Source of the DNA: Stenotrophomonas africana
GTDB taxonomy: Bacteria > Pseudomonadota > Gammaproteobacteria > Xanthomonadales > Xanthomonadaceae
DNA length: 64,000 nt
Assembly (NCBI RefSeq): GCF_013004645.1
Contig: NZ_JABEME010000007.1
Coordinates: 1 to 64,000, forward strand
Direction: 5' to 3'
Shown here piece by piece: positions 10,006 through 23,200 of the stretch (position 1 is its first letter; every line of letters starts with the position of its first letter). The position numbers and the translations under genes were made by a program. The notes under the pieces are model-generated. The model was given only the letters and a program-made list of their open reading frames with translations, was not told where the DNA came from and did no database searches.

Positions 10006-11355
10006 ATGCGCGTTGCGATTTTTGGTACCGGTTACGTTGGACTGGTGACCGGTACCTGCCTGGCCGATGTTGGTCATCAGGTGGTCTGTGTCGATATCGA
10101 CCAGGCCAAGGTGGATGGCCTCAACCAGGGCATCATCCCGATCTATGAACCCGGCCTGGAGCCGATGGTGAAGGCCAACCATGCCGCAACGCGGCTGGCG
10201 TTCACCACCGATGCCGCGGCCGCCATCGATCATGGCCAGGTGGTGTTCATCGCCGTCGGCACGCCGCCGGACGAGGATGGCAGTGCCGATCTTCAATACG
10301 TGCTTGCCGTTGCCCGTACCATCGGTCGGCACATGAGCGTGCCGACCGTGGTAGTGAACAAGTCGACGGTGCCGGTCGGCACCGCCGACAAGGTGCGTGC
10401 CGCCATTGCCGAAGAGCTGGCCACGCGTGGCGCGGACATCGCGTTTGACGTGGTGTCCAACCCGGAATTCCTGAAGGAAGGCGATGCGGTTGCGGACTGC
10501 ATGCGGCCGGACCGCATCATCATCGGTGCGGCCAATGAAGAGTCGGTGGCGGTGATGCGCCGCCTGTATGCGCCGTTCAACCGCAACCATGACCGTGTGG
10601 TGGAAATGGACGTGCGTTCGGCGGAGCTGACCAAGTACGCGGCCAATGCGATGCTGGCGACCAAGATTTCGTTCATGAATGAAATCGCCAACATTGCCGA
10701 ACGCGTCGGTGCCGACGTCGAGCAGGTCCGCCAGGGCATCGGTTCGGACCCGCGCATCGGCTGGCACTTCATCTATCCGGGCGCCGGCTACGGCGGCTCG
10801 TGCTTCCCCAAGGACGTGCAGGCGCTGGCCCGCACCGCCCAGCAGTATGGCCTCGAGCCGAAGCTGCTGAACGCGGTGGAAGCGGTCAATGACGCGCAGA
10901 AGGGCCATCTGTTCGCCCTCATCCAGCGCCATTACGACAAGGGCGAAGACGAAGGCGTGCGCGGCAAGACCTTTGCCGTGTGGGGCCTGGCGTTCAAGCC
11001 GAACACCGACGACATGCGCGAGGCCTCCAGCCGCCGCCTGCTGGCGCAGCTGTGGGAAGCTGGTGCGACGGTGCGTGCCTACGATCCGGAAGCGATGCAC
11101 GAATCGCAGCGCATCTTCGGTGAGCGCGATGACCTGGTGTTCTGCAACAGTGCCGATGAAGCACTGCAGGGCGCCGACGCGCTGGTGGTGGTTACCGAGT
11201 GGAAGCAGTTCCGCAGCCCCGATTTCCAGAAGCTGCGCGAGCAGCTGAAGGATGCGGCGGTGTTCGACGGGCGCAACCTGTACGAGCCGGCCGAAGTGGA
11301 AGCCGCAGGCCTGGCCTACTACGGCATCGGCCGGGGGCGCTCGCTGCATGTCTGA
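10006..11355 (+). CDS. ugd: UDP-glucose 6-dehydrogenase
   Basis: Oxidises UDP-glucose to UDP-glucuronate with two NAD+, supplying precursors for exopolysaccharide and lipid A sugars. The 449-residue product begins with the Rossmann motif [11 protein letters not shown]. The catalytic cysteine is Cys266 in YGGSCFPKD, and the C-terminal domain holds [14 protein letters not shown]. All expected motifs and the length are present. It begins 23 bases after the FKBP gene and overlaps slyX by eight bases, so the group probably forms one transcript. Confidence 0.97.
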   Translation: MRVAIFGTGYVGLVTGTCLADVGHQVVCVDIDQAKVDGLNQGIIPIYEPGLEPMVKANHAATRLAFTTDAAAAIDHGQVVFIAVGTPPDEDGSADLQYVLAVARTIGRHMSVPTVVVNKSTVPVGTADKVRAAIAEELATRGADIAFDVVSNPEFLKEGDAVADCMRPDRIIIGAANEESVAVMRRLYAPFNRNHDRVVEMDVRSAELTKYAANAMLATKISFMNEIANIAERVGADVEQVRQGIGSDPRIGWHFIYPGAGYGGSCFPKDVQALARTAQQYGLEPKLLNAVEAVNDAQKGHLFALIQRHYDKGEDEGVRGKTFAVWGLAFKPNTDDMREASSRRLLAQLWEAGATVRAYDPEAMHESQRIFGERDDLVFCNSADEALQGADALVVVTEWKQFRSPDFQKLREQLKDAAVFDGRNLYEPAEVEAAGLAYYGIGRGRSLHV

Positions 11356-11587
11356 TCTACCGTCCGAACACGAGCAGGCGCTGGAAGCGCGCCTGGTCGA
11401 GCTGGAAATGCGCGTGTCTTTCCAGGAGCAGGCGCTGGCCGAGCTGAGCGATGCGTTGGCCGACGCCCGCATGCAGGGCATGCGCAACGCCGATGTGCTG
11501 CGCGTGCTGCTTGAAGACCTGGGCAAGGTCCGCAACGCACTGAATTCTTCCGATCCGGCGAGCGAACCGCCGCCGCCGCACTACTGA
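11348..11587 (+). CDS. slyX: SlyX family protein
   Basis: 79-residue cytosolic coiled-coil protein. [26 protein letters not shown] is a heptad helix diagnostic of SlyX, and the C-terminus PPPPHY is the usual family ending. The start ATG 11348 lies inside the 3' end of ugd, overlapping it by eight bases in another frame. The function of SlyX is not established; it often neighbours FKBP-type isomerases, as it does here two genes upstream. Confidence 0.92.
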   Translation: MSDLPSEHEQALEARLVELEMRVSFQEQALAELSDALADARMQGMRNADVLRVLLEDLGKVRNALNSSDPASEPPPPHY

Positions 11588-11597
11588 TCCGAATCCT

Positions 11598-12278
11598 ATG
11601 AGCGATACCCTCCGCGACCAGCTGATGGGCCTGGGCTTCAAGCCGGCGCCCAAGCCCGAGCGCAAGAATGATGGCCCCCGCCGTGACGGCCGCCCGCAGG
11701 GCAAGGGTGGCAATGGCAATGGAAAGCCGCAGGGCGCAGGCAAGGGCGAGCACAAGCCCGGCGAGCGCCGTGGGCAGGGCCATGGTGGTCCGGGCAAGCC
11801 CGGTGGCCAGCGTGGCCAGGGCCAGCAGGGCCCGCGCAAGCCGCGCAGCGCCGAAGAGATGGACCTGGCCAAGGCCTATGCCATCCGTGCGCAGCGGGAG
11901 AAGGAGGAGCGCATCGAGACCGAGCGCCTGAAGCAGGAAGAGGCGCGCGTGCGCCGCGAGGCGAAGGCCAAGCTGGAAGAACTGCTGAAGGACAAGAGCC
12001 TCAATGCCGAAGCGGCGGACATTGCCCGCCACTTCCCGTATGGCGGCAAGATCAAGCGCATCTACGTGACGGCCGAACAGCTGACCGCGCTCAATGCCGG
12101 TGAGCTGGGCGTGGTCCAGCTCAATGGCCGTTACCTGCTGGTGACTGCCGAGGTGCTGGCACAGTCCGAGGCGGTGTTCGCCGCATCGGTGGCGCTGAAG
12201 GTCGATCCGAATGCGCCGGCCGAGGAAGATCCCTACGCCGACCCGCAGTACCAGGTGCCGGACGACCTGGTCTGGTAA
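11598..12278 (+). CDS. DUF2058 family protein (YaiL-like, predicted nucleic-acid-associated)
   Basis: 226 residues. MSDTLRDQLMGLGFKP opens the family N-terminus. A long Gly/Lys/Arg/Gln-rich low-complexity stretch (about 20-85) and a charged helix (REKEERIETERLKQEEARVRREAKAK) follow, then a compact C-terminal domain with RHFPYGGKIKRIYVTAEQ and GRYLLVTAEV. The basic, disordered N-terminal insert suggests nucleic-acid contact. It starts 10 bases after slyX and is followed by a terminator. Function uncharacterised. Confidence 0.88.
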   Translation: MSDTLRDQLMGLGFKPAPKPERKNDGPRRDGRPQGKGGNGNGKPQGAGKGEHKPGERRGQGHGGPGKPGGQRGQGQQGPRKPRSAEEMDLAKAYAIRAQREKEERIETERLKQEEARVRREAKAKLEELLKDKSLNAEAADIARHFPYGGKIKRIYVTAEQLTALNAGELGVVQLNGRYLLVTAEVLAQSEAVFAASVALKVDPNAPAEEDPYADPQYQVPDDLVW

Positions 12279-12299
12279 TCAGGCCAGCAGGATGATCGA

Positions 12300-12325
12300 A
12301 ACGCCGGGCACTGCCCGGCGTTTTC
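12300..12325 (+). terminator. Rho-independent terminator after the DUF2058 gene
   Basis: AACGCCGGGC (12300-12309), loop ACT and GCCCGGCGTT (12313-12322) followed by T bases. It ends the FKBP-ugd-slyX-DUF2058 unit and sits at the stop of the convergent MFS gene. Confidence 0.88.
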
Positions 12326-12326
12326 G

Positions 12327-13514
12327 TTACGGGGCATGCATGCTGCTGCGGCGTGCGCGGATCAGCGGCAGGCTCAGCGCGAAGAAGCACAGCACGGCGC
12401 CGACCAACGCGAAGCCGCTGCCGGCAAGGAAGGCCGTGCGGCCGTCATCGATCTTCCACAGCTGGCCGGCAATGAGCGCGCCCAGCACGCCGCCGACACC
12501 GGACGAGAAGCCGTACAGCAGGCCTTGGCCATGGCCGTTGAGGCGGCCCGGGAAGTAGGTCGCCAGCATCTGCATTGCCGCTGCGAAGAAGGCGGCGAAT
12601 CCCAGCGCATGCGCGCTCTGCGCGACCAGCATCACTGGCAGGTTCTGCGGGAACAGGGCAGTGACCGCCCAGCGCAGGCAGGAGCTCACCAGTGCGATCA
12701 ACAGCATCCAGCTGGCGTCGTAGCGGCGGAAGAAGCGGCCGATGGTGAAGAACAGGCCGACCTCGAACACCACGCCGATGGTCCACAGCAGGCCGAGCGT
12801 GGACGTGCGGTAGCCATGGTGGTCCATGTAGACCGAGAAGAACGTGTAGTACGGCCCGAACGAGAGCTGTTCCATGAAGGCGGCAAGGAAGAACGCCAGC
12901 ACCGGTGGCCGCCGCACGATCTGCCAGAATCCGCTGGCATCGCCTTCGGCCTTGCCGACGCCGCGTGCGTAGTGGTTGCTGAAGGCGGACACCACCATCA
13001 GGGCGAACAGTGGCAGCATCATCCACGGCAGCAGCCCGGCGTGGCTGGTGGTGCCGTCGCCCTCGATCAGCCACCCGAACAGGGTCACGACGGCGATGAA
13101 TCCGAGCGAGCCCCAGACCCGGATCAATCCGTAGCGATGGCTGTCGCTGCCCAGGTGGGTGAGGGTGATCGACTCGAACTGCGGCATCACCGCGTTGTAG
13201 AAGAAGCAGAACACCACCATCGCCGGATACATCCACGGCTGCGGCAAGGGAAGCAGGAACGCTGCGAAGCTGACCAGGGTCAGGACGCAACCGATGCGCA
13301 GCAGGCGGATCGGCCGTGGCGAGGCCGCCGCCAGTGAGGTCCAGGTGCTGGGCGCGATCACGCGGGTGGCATACCAAAGACCCATCATCACGCTGATGGC
13401 GGTCACGCTCATGCCGCGCGCGGTCAAAAACAGGCTCCAGTACGGAGTGAACGCGCCCAGCGCCGCGTAATAGAACAGGTAGAAGCTGGAAAGGCGGGCA
13501 ACGGGAACGGTCAT
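12327..13514 (-). CDS. MFS transporter, HcaT/LacY-like (MFS_1_like) family
   Basis: 395-residue inner-membrane transporter with twelve hydrophobic segments. [28 protein letters not shown] at the N-terminus and [14 protein letters not shown] in the first half are characteristic of the 3-phenylpropionate/nucleoside-type MFS group (HcaT, NupG-like). Start 13514 is preferred because the upstream frame extension (to 13568) lies in the long hairpin repeat. Substrate unknown; HcaT-like naming is by sequence impression only. It is downstream of metH on the same strand but separated by a strong hairpin, so it may be expressed on its own. Confidence 0.87.
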   Translation of the reverse strand: MTVPVARLSSFYLFYYAALGAFTPYWSLFLTARGMSVTAISVMMGLWYATRVIAPSTWTSLAAASPRPIRLLRIGCVLTLVSFAAFLLPLPQPWMYPAMVVFCFFYNAVMPQFESITLTHLGSDSHRYGLIRVWGSLGFIAVVTLFGWLIEGDGTTSHAGLLPWMMLPLFALMVVSAFSNHYARGVGKAEGDASGFWQIVRRPPVLAFFLAAFMEQLSFGPYYTFFSVYMDHHGYRTSTLGLLWTIGVVFEVGLFFTIGRFFRRYDASWMLLIALVSSCLRWAVTALFPQNLPVMLVAQSAHALGFAAFFAAAMQMLATYFPGRLNGHGQGLLYGFSSGVGGVLGALIAGQLWKIDDGRTAFLAGSGFALVGAVLCFFALSLPLIRARRSSMHAP

Positions 13515-13532
13515 CGCGGAATGATGAAGCAA

Positions 13533-13595
13533 AAAGGGGACGGAGGGGATTAAGTCGTTTGTGCCCAAAACAACTTAATCCCCTCCGTCCCCTTT
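13533..13595. repeat. Long perfect inverted repeat (REP/MITE-like), also a terminator-like hairpin for metH
   Basis: Two perfect 23-base arms (13533-13555 and 13573-13595) beginning AAAGGGGACGG enclose a 17-base loop. On the - strand the hairpin follows the metH stop and is itself followed by CCTTTTTGC, so it can terminate metH transcription. Similar GGGGACGGAGGGGATTAAG sequences are, from memory, scattered through xanthomonad genomes. Confidence 0.8.
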
Positions 13596-13600
13596 CTGCG

Positions 13601-16281
<2,681 letters not shown>

Positions 16282-16285
<4 letters not shown>

Positions 16286-17376
16286 GCGGCCTGCTGCTCC
16301 TGGGAACCGGGCAGGGCGCGCGGCGGCAGCCCGGCCACGGCCTGGGCGATCGCGCGGATATGGTCGGGCGTGGAGCCGCAGCAGCCGCCGACCAGGTTCA
16401 ACAGGCCATCCTCGGCGAAACCTCGCAGGGTGGTGGCCATTTCTTCGGGCGTTTCGTCGTACTCGCCAAAGGCATTGGGCAGGCCCGCGTTGGGATGCGC
16501 GCTGACATGACAGTTCGACACCTGCGACAGGGTTTCCACGTGCGGGCGCATCGCTTCCGCGCCCAATGCGCAGTTCAGCCCGATGGACAACGGGCGTGCA
16601 TGTGCCAGTGACGCATGGAAGGCCTCGGCGGTCTGGCCGGACAGGGTGCGACCGGAAGCATCGGTGATGGTGCCGGAAATCATGATCGGCAGCCGCGCAC
16701 CGCGTGCGTCGAAGGCTTCTTCAATGGCATACAGCGCGGCCTTGGCATTGAGCGTGTCGAAGATGGTCTCGACCATGATCGTGTCGGCACCGCCGTCGAT
16801 CAGGCCGTCGATGGCTTCGCGGTAGGTGTCGCGCAGTTCGTCGAAGCTGGTGTTGCGGAAGCCGGGGTCATTGACGTCGGGGCTGATCGAGGCCGTGCGG
16901 CTGGTCGGGCCAAGCACGCCGATGACAAAGCGCGGTTTGTCCGGCGTGCTCGCAGTGGCGGCATCGCAGCAGGCACGAGCTACCGCAGCGCCCGCCTTGT
17001 TCAGCTCATAGACCAGGTGTTCGAGGTGGTAGTCGGCCTGACTGACCGAGGTGGCGTTGAAGGTGTTGGTCTCGACCAGATCCGCACCGGCTTCGAGATA
17101 GGCGGTATGGATGTCGGCAATGACCTGCGGCCGGGTCAACAGCAGCAGATCGTTGTTGCCTTTGAGATCGTGACCTTCCGGTGTGCCGTGGTCGCAGCCG
17201 GGGCCATGGGCGTGGTCGTAACCATCGGCGAAGCGCTCGCCTCGGTAATCGTCTTCCTGCAGCCCATGGCGCTGGATCATCGTCCCCATCGCGCCGTCGA
17301 TGATCAGGATCCGCTGGCGCAGGGCGTCGAGCAGGGCATTGACACGATCAGGATGCAACCAGGGCAGGGCGGACAT
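16282..17376 (-). CDS. metH: Methionine synthase, homocysteine-binding half (split MetH)
   Basis: 364-residue zinc-dependent homocysteine S-methyltransferase module. The N-terminus [14 protein letters not shown] opens the domain. The zinc cysteines are in IGLNCALG and GGCCGSTP, the order expected for MetH domain 1. It activates homocysteine thiolate for methyl transfer from the cobalamin half encoded immediately downstream (4-base overlap). It starts 13 bases after the ArsR-methyltransferase gene, forming a three-gene operon. A Gly/Ala/Gln tail may be the tether remnant. A stand-alone BhmT/MmuM-type enzyme is less likely because of the adjacent partner. Confidence 0.93.
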
Positions 17377-17389
17377 GGCGTTCTCGGGC

Positions 17390-18319
17390 TCAGGGCTTGT
17401 TGGCGATCAGCGAAATCACTTCAAAGTGCGGCGGGCGCTTCTCGCGGGTAACCGTCTCCAGGCTTGATACCTGCAGGCCGGCCTTGTCGACGAACTTGCG
17501 CAGCTCCTTGTCGCTGAAGCCGAGGTTGACGTGGCCGTAGGCCTCCACTGCCGCCTTGTGCTCATGGCGGGCCAGGCTGCACAGCAGCAGGCGCCCGCCC
17601 GGGCGCAGCACGCGCGCGGCTTCGGTTACCGCCTGCGCCGGCTTGCTGGCGTAGGTCAGCGCGTGCATCAGTACCACCAGGTCGAAGCTGCCGTCCTTGA
17701 ACGGCAGCGCATGCATGTCGCCCTCGCGCACTTCCACATTGGGCAGGCGGCGCAGGCGCTCGCTGGCGGCGGCAACCACGCGCGCGCTGGTATCGATGCA
17801 GATGTAGCGCTTGGCATGCGGGGCGACGAGTTCGGCCAGCACGCCGTCGCCGGAGGCGATGTCCAGCACGTCGCCGGTTTCCAGCAGCGGCAGCGCGGTA
17901 CGCGCCAGCGCTTCCCAGGTACGGCCAGGGGAGTAGTGGCGCTCCATGTCGCCGGCCACGCTGTCGGCCCAGTTCTGGTCGGAGGCGCGGTGGGCCAGCA
18001 CGGCGGCAACACGTTCAGCGTCCTGCCGCAGCAACGGGTCGTCGCTTCCGTTGCTCAGGGCATGCCACAATGCACGCTGCGCCGGGTCCAGCTGGGCCTC
18101 GTCGAAGCGGTAATAGGCTGACACGCCGGCACGGCGGTCGCGAACCAGGCCGGCTTCCTTCAGGCGCGCCAGGTGGGTGGAGACGCGCGGCTGTGCCAGG
18201 CGGGTGATCGCTGACAGTTCGGCCACGGTCAGTTCCTCCTGCTCCAGCAGCGCCAGCAGGCGCACGCGGGTCGCATCGGCGAACACCTTCAGGCGTGTCG
18301 ACCAGTCTTCAAGATCCAT
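17390..18319 (-). CDS. ArsR-family regulator fused to a SAM methyltransferase domain (SahR-like), upstream of metH
   Basis: 309-residue fusion. Residues 1-90 are an ArsR winged helix ([47 protein letters not shown]) without arsenic-binding cysteines. Residues about 145-280 are a class I methyltransferase fold with motif [10 protein letters not shown] and motif [19 protein letters not shown]. The arrangement and the position ahead of metH fit SahR-type regulators that sense S-adenosylhomocysteine. A 28-base dyad lies directly upstream of its start, consistent with autoregulation. Whether the methyltransferase domain is catalytic or only a ligand sensor is unknown. Confidence 0.85.
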   Translation of the reverse strand: MDLEDWSTRLKVFADATRVRLLALLEQEELTVAELSAITRLAQPRVSTHLARLKEAGLVRDRRAGVSAYYRFDEAQLDPAQRALWHALSNGSDDPLLRQDAERVAAVLAHRASDQNWADSVAGDMERHYSPGRTWEALARTALPLLETGDVLDIASGDGVLAELVAPHAKRYICIDTSARVVAAASERLRRLPNVEVREGDMHALPFKDGSFDLVVLMHALTYASKPAQAVTEAARVLRPGGRLLLCSLARHEHKAAVEAYGHVNLGFSDKELRKFVDKAGLQVSSLETVTREKRPPHFEVISLIANKP

Positions 18320-18321
18320 AA

Positions 18322-18349
18322 ATATCTACCTATCGCGATATAGAGATAT
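18322..18349. promoter_or_regulatory. Dyad operator upstream of the ArsR-methyltransferase/metH operon
   Basis: A 28-base imperfect palindrome centred between 18335 and 18336: ATATCT (18322-18327), the perfect core TATCGCGATA (18331-18340) and AGATAT (18344-18349), with three unmatched bases on each side. It begins three bases upstream of the start codon, so bound protein would block transcription or translation initiation. The AT-rich block stands out from its surroundings. Confidence 0.7.
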
Positions 18350-18472
18350 ATTCGCCGAGAGCACCTGCCGCGGTCAAGTCGCTGGCGTACGGAATTCCCC
18401 GGGCCCCGGTACAATCGGGGCACCTGGGCGCGCCGTGCGCGGCCCATAACATCATGTACCCGGGAGGGTGTT

Positions 18473-19621
18473 GTGGATTTCAGCTTTACTGAAGAGCAGT
18501 TGATGTTGCAGGACGTTGCGCGGCGCATCGCGCAGGAAAAGATCGCCCCGAGCGCGGAGCACCATGACCGCACCGGCGAGTTCCCGCTGGACAACATCCG
18601 CCTGCTGGGCGAGAACGGCCTGATGGGCATCGAAGTGCCGACCGAATACGGTGGCGCGGGCATGGACCCGGTTGCGTACGTGCTGGCAATGGTGGAGGTC
18701 GCTGCCGCCGACGCTGCCCACTCGACCATCATGTCGGTCAACAACTCGCTGTTCTGCAATGGCATCCTCACCCACGGTACCGAGGAACAGAAGCAGAAGT
18801 ACGTGCGTGCCATCGCCGAGGGCGAGGCCATCGGCGCGTTTGCGCTGACCGAGCCGCAGTCCGGTTCGGACGCCACGGCCATGCGCTGCCGCGCCGTGAA
18901 GCAGGCCGACGGCACCTTCATCATCAACGGCAAGAAGAGCTGGATCACCTCCGGCCCGGTGGCCAAGTACATCGTGCTGTTCGCGATGAGCGAGCCGGAC
19001 AAGGGCGCGCGCGGCATCACCGCCTTCCTCATCGATACCGACAAGGCGGGCTTCGGTCGCGGCAAGACCGAACCGAAGCTGGGCATCCGTGCCTCGGCTA
19101 CCTGCGAGATCGAGTTCAACGATTACGTGGCGCAGGCCGAAGACGTGCTGGGCCAGGAAGGCGAGGGCTTCAAAATCGCCATGAGTGTGCTCGATGCTGG
19201 CCGCATCGGTATCGCCTCGCAGGCCATCGGCATCGCCCGCGCCGCCTATGAAGCGACCCTGGAATACGTGAAGGAGCGCAAGGCATTCGGCGCGGCCATC
19301 GGCACCTTCCAGATGACCCAGGCCAAGATTGCCGACATGAAGTGCAAGCTGGATGCAGCGCTGCTGCTGACCCTGCGCGCGGCGTGGGTGAAGGGCCAGG
19401 GCAAGCGCTTCAGCACGGAAGCGGCCGTGGCCAAGCTGACCGCTTCGGAAGCGGCGATGTGGATCACCCACCAGGCCGTGCAGATCCACGGTGGCATGGG
19501 GTACTCCAAGGAAATGCCGCTGGAGCGCTACTTCCGTGATGCCAAGATCACCGAGATCTACGAAGGCACGTCGGAAATCCAGCGCCTGGTGATCGCCCGC
19601 AACGAGACCGGGCTGCGTTGA
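18473..19621 (+). CDS. Acyl-CoA dehydrogenase (short/medium-chain type)
   Basis: 382-residue FAD enzyme that introduces the alpha-beta double bond in acyl-CoA, passing electrons to ETF. Motifs: FALTEPQSGSDA and WITSGPVAKY (flavin contacts), the C-terminal QIHGGMGYSKEMPLERYFRDAKI, and the catalytic-base region YEGTSEIQR. It uses a GTG start at 18473 with GGGAGGG just upstream. The strongest resemblance is to butyryl/isovaleryl-type enzymes; exact chain length is not predictable. It is divergent from the metH regulator and followed by a GC-rich hairpin. Confidence 0.93.
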   Translation: MDFSFTEEQLMLQDVARRIAQEKIAPSAEHHDRTGEFPLDNIRLLGENGLMGIEVPTEYGGAGMDPVAYVLAMVEVAAADAAHSTIMSVNNSLFCNGILTHGTEEQKQKYVRAIAEGEAIGAFALTEPQSGSDATAMRCRAVKQADGTFIINGKKSWITSGPVAKYIVLFAMSEPDKGARGITAFLIDTDKAGFGRGKTEPKLGIRASATCEIEFNDYVAQAEDVLGQEGEGFKIAMSVLDAGRIGIASQAIGIARAAYEATLEYVKERKAFGAAIGTFQMTQAKIADMKCKLDAALLLTLRAAWVKGQGKRFSTEAAVAKLTASEAAMWITHQAVQIHGGMGYSKEMPLERYFRDAKITEIYEGTSEIQRLVIARNETGLR

Positions 19622-19627
19622 GTTCGA

Positions 19628-19686
19628 CCGGCCGCGCCGCTGCAACGGCGGCGCGGCCGGTAGATCCACGCCATGCGTGGATCTAC
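19628..19686. repeat. GC-rich hairpin and SMAG-type palindrome after the acyl-CoA dehydrogenase gene
   Basis: Arms CCGGCCGCGCCGC (19628-19640) and GCGGCGCGGCCGG (19648-19660) form a 13-base-pair stem but lack a T run, so it is a transcript-end stabiliser rather than a classical terminator. It overlaps by one base a SMAG unit, GTAG-ATCCACGC-CAT-GCGTGGAT-CTAC (19660-19686), flanked by both head and tail tetramers. Confidence 0.75.
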
Positions 19687-19751
19687 ACGGTCTTCTTGGC
19701 CGGGCGATACCCGATCTGTTCCAATACAGGCCGTTTATTACGCGGTCTGCA

Positions 19752-20042
19752 ATGATGATCTATCGTGGTTGGGGATTCATGACGCTGGTGACGCCGATTG
19801 CAGCCATCCTGCTGCTGGCGTACTTCTTCCCGCATGAAGGCTCCAGGGGCAACACTCCGCTGACGCAGGTTCTGTTGGGTGCAGGCATTGGCGCGGCGGT
19901 AAACGTAATGCTGGGCCTGTGGTTCAACCGTGCGCCCCGGCAGAAGGGCGAGGCCGCACCCCATCATTTCTTCTTTGTGCCGATGCAATGGGCTGCGCTG
20001 GCACTCGTAGTGGTGTGCGTGGCGGTCGCGCTGTTGCGCTGA
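19752..20042 (+). CDS. Small inner-membrane protein of unknown function
   Basis: 96 residues with two hydrophobic segments: MTLVTPIAAILLLAYFF (residues about 10-26) and the C-terminal MQWAALALVVVCVAVALL. A shorter apolar stretch (VLLGAGIGAAVNVMLGLWF) lies between them. The basic loop APRQKGEAAPHH separates segments two and three. The start ATG at 19752 (or 19755) is chosen because the longer frame begins inside the SMAG repeat. No family recognised. It ends before a triple repeat and a terminator. Confidence 0.65.
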   Translation: MMIYRGWGFMTLVTPIAAILLLAYFFPHEGSRGNTPLTQVLLGAGIGAAVNVMLGLWFNRAPRQKGEAAPHHFFFVPMQWAALALVVVCVAVALLR

Positions 20043-20058
20043 GGGGTTGGAGCTTGCC

Positions 20059-20154
20059 GTAGAGCCGAGCCCATGCTCGGCTCGGGTAAAAGCAGCCGAG
20101 CATGGGCTCGGCTCTACAGGAAGCAAAAGCAGCCGAGCGTGGGCTCGGCTCTAC
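20059..20154. repeat. Triple SMAG-type repeat
   Basis: Three AGCCGAGC/GCTCGGCT palindromes: GTAG-headed at 20059-20082, and two inverted units ending in CTAC at 20094-20117 and 20131-20154. They are joined by similar AGGAAGCAAAAGC-like spacers. It lies at the 3' junction of two convergent genes, ahead of the terminator. Confidence 0.85.
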
Positions 20155-20165
20155 AGAAACCTGCA

Positions 20166-20200
20166 AGAAAGGCCCCGGATCGCTCCGGGGCCTTTCTCGT
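20166..20200. terminator. Bidirectional terminator between convergent genes
   Basis: Fourteen-base arms, AGAAAGGCCCCGGA (20166-20179) and its complement (20184-20197), with a four-base loop. Short T stretches lie on both sides. It separates the small membrane-protein gene from the RND pump gene. Confidence 0.8.
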
Positions 20201-20217
20201 TTCAACTCACCGCTGGA

Positions 20218-23200
20218 TCAACGATCCGGACGGTGTGCAGCATCTGCGTCGCGCTGGCGTTCCATGAACTCCTTCGACGGTTCATCCAGCTTGTCGCCCA
20301 GCATGCGGCGCACGACCACGAAGAACACCGGGATCATCAGCAGGCCGAGCAGGGTCGCGAACAGCATGCCGCCGATCACGCCGGTACCGATGGCGTGGCG
20401 GGAATTGGCGCCGGCACCGGTGGAGATCGCCATCGGGATCACGCCCATGATGAACGCGAACGACGTCATCAGGATTGGGCGGAAACGCAGGCGCGCCGCC
20501 TCGATGGTGGCGTCGCGCAGGTTCTTGCCTGCTGCACGTTGCTCCACCGCGAACTCCACGATCAGGATCGCGTTCTTCGCCGCCAGGCCGATCACGGTGA
20601 TCAGACCAATCTTGAAGAACAGATCGTTGGGCAGGCCGCGCAGCATCGAAAGGCCGAGGGCGCCGAGCACACCCAGCGGCACCACCAACAGCACCGCGAC
20701 CGGGATCGACCAGCTCTCATACAGGGCGGCCAGGCACAGGAACACCACCACGATGGACAGCACCAGCAGCAGCGTCGCGGCGTTGCCGGCCAGGATTTCC
20801 TGGTAGGACATGCCTGACCAGTCGTAGCCGAAGCCGGCCGGCAGGTCGTCGTTGACGATGCTCTCCATGGTCTGCATCGCCTCGCCCGAGCTGGTACCCG
20901 GGGCTTGCGAGCCGACGATGTTGATCGCCGAGTAGCCGTTGTAGCGGCTCAGCGACGGCGGTGCCGACACCCATTCGGACTTGACCACCGTGTTCAGCGG
21001 GATCATCGAATTGGTGCCATCGGCGTTCTGGGTCAGGCTGGACGGGCTGTAGAAGCTCTTCAGCGATTCCTGGCCGGTGCGGTACGGACCATCGGCCTGC
21101 ATGGTCACGCGCTTGATGCGGCCTTCGTAGAAGAAATCGTTGACGTACACCGGGGCCAGCATCAGCTGGATGGTGCTGTACACGTCCGACACCGACATGC
21201 CCATCGACTGCGCCTGCACGCGGTCCACGTGCAGTTGCAGCTGCGGGGCATTTTCCAGGCCGTTCGGGCGCACGCCAACCAGGTGGTCCGGCTTCTGTGC
21301 GGCCTGGCCGAGCAGGATGTTGCGGGCCTGGGTCAGCTGCTCGTAACCGGCACCGCTACGGTCCTGCAGCCACATGTCGAAGCCGCCGAACTGGCCAAGG
21401 CCCTGCACGGTGGGCAGGTTGACCACGAAGATCTGCGCTTCCTTGATGCCATAGAACGCGCCGTTCATGTTCTGGATGAACTCGGGCGCGGTGAACTTGC
21501 GTTCCTCCCACGGCTTCAAGCGGATGAAGCCCATGCCGACGTTCTCGCCGGAACCGACGAAGCTGAAGCCGGCCACCTGCAGCATGCCCTCATAGCCATC
21601 CTGCTTTTCCAGGATGCCGCGCATCTGGCCGAACACTTCGTTGGTCTGGCCCTTGGTCGAGCCCGGCGGCAGCTGCACGATCGCCAGCGCATAGCCCTGG
21701 TCTTCTTCCGGCAGGAAGCTGCCCGGCATGCGGGTGAACAGGAAGCCGCACAGTGCGGTCAGCACCACGAACAGGATCATCCAGCGCGGCGCATGGCGCA
21801 CCGCCGAGGTGATGTGGCCCACGTAGGTGTGGCTGATCTTGTCGTAGTACTTGTTGAAGGTGCGGTAGACGATGTTCGGGTTGTCGTTGTGCGTCGGCTT
21901 GAGGAAGGTCGCGCACAGCGCCGGGGTGAAGCCCAGCGCCAGGAACGCCGAGAACGCCATCGAGATGGCGATGGTCAGGGCGAACTGCTTGTAGATCTCA
22001 CCGGCGGCGCCGCCCTGCAGGGCGGACGGGATGAACACCGCCGCCAGCACGACGGTGATCGCCACCACCGCGCCGGTGATCTGGGTCATCGCCTTCTGCG
22101 TGGCCGGCTTCGGCGCCAGGCCTTCCTCGGTCATGATGCGTTCGACGTTCTCGATCACCACGATCGCGTCATCGACCACGATGCCGATCGCCAGCACCAT
22201 CGCGAACAGGGTCAGCTGGTTGATCGTGAAGCCGATCATCCACATGCCCAGGAAGGTGCCGAGCAGGGCCACCGGAATGACCAGGGTCGGGATCAGGGTG
22301 GCGCGGAAGTTCTGCAGGAAGATCAGCATCACCAGGAACACCAGGAACACTGCTTCAAACAGTGTCTTGACCACTTCCTGGATCGAGATCTTGACGAAGG
22401 TGGTGCTGTCGTACGGCGAGAACCAGGTCACGCCGGACGGGAAGCTGGGCTGCAGCTCGTCCATCTTGCCGCGCACCGCATCGGCCACGTTCAGGGCGTT
22501 GGCGCCCGGCAGCAGCTGGATGGCGAAGGCACCTGTCGGCTTGCCGTTGTACTGGGTGTCGAAGCCGTAGTTGTTGGCACCGAACGCAACGCGGGCGATG
22601 TCCTTCAGCAGCACGCGCGAGCCGTCAGCGTTGGCGCGCAGGATGATGTTCTCGAATTCCTGCGGCGAGCTGAAGCGGCCTTCGGCCGAGACCGTGGCGG
22701 TGAAGTGCTGGCCTTCCGGCGACGGGTCCGAACCCAGCGCACCGGCGGCGAACTGCACGTTCTGCGCACGAACCGCGGCCAGCACCTGGCTGGCCGACAG
22801 GCCATAACCCTGCATCTTTTCCGGGTTCAGCCAGATGTTCATGGCGTATTCGGAACCGAACTGCTGGGTGCTGCCAACGCCGGGGATGCGCGAGACCTGA
22901 TCGAGCACGCGTGAACCGACGATGTCGTTCAGGGCATCACGGTTGATGGCCGGCGTGTCGGACTGCAGCGCGATCACCATCAGGAAGCCGGCGTTGGCCT
23001 TGGCCACCACCACGCCCTGCTGGGTCACTTCCGAAGGCAGGCGTGGCGTGGCCAGCGACACCTTGTTCTGCACCTGCACCTGCGCGATGTCCGGATCGGT
23101 ACCGGTTTCGAAGGTCAGGGTGATCTGCGCGCGGCCGTTGGAGGCGGACGAAGAGCTGAAGTACAACAGGTGATCGATACCGGTCAGCTGCTGCTCGATC

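Noticed and set aside
20041..20205. Small frames overlapping the triple SMAG array
   Set aside because: They are translations of the palindromes (Ser-Arg-Ala-Trp-Ala-Arg-Leu-Tyr type) without start signals.
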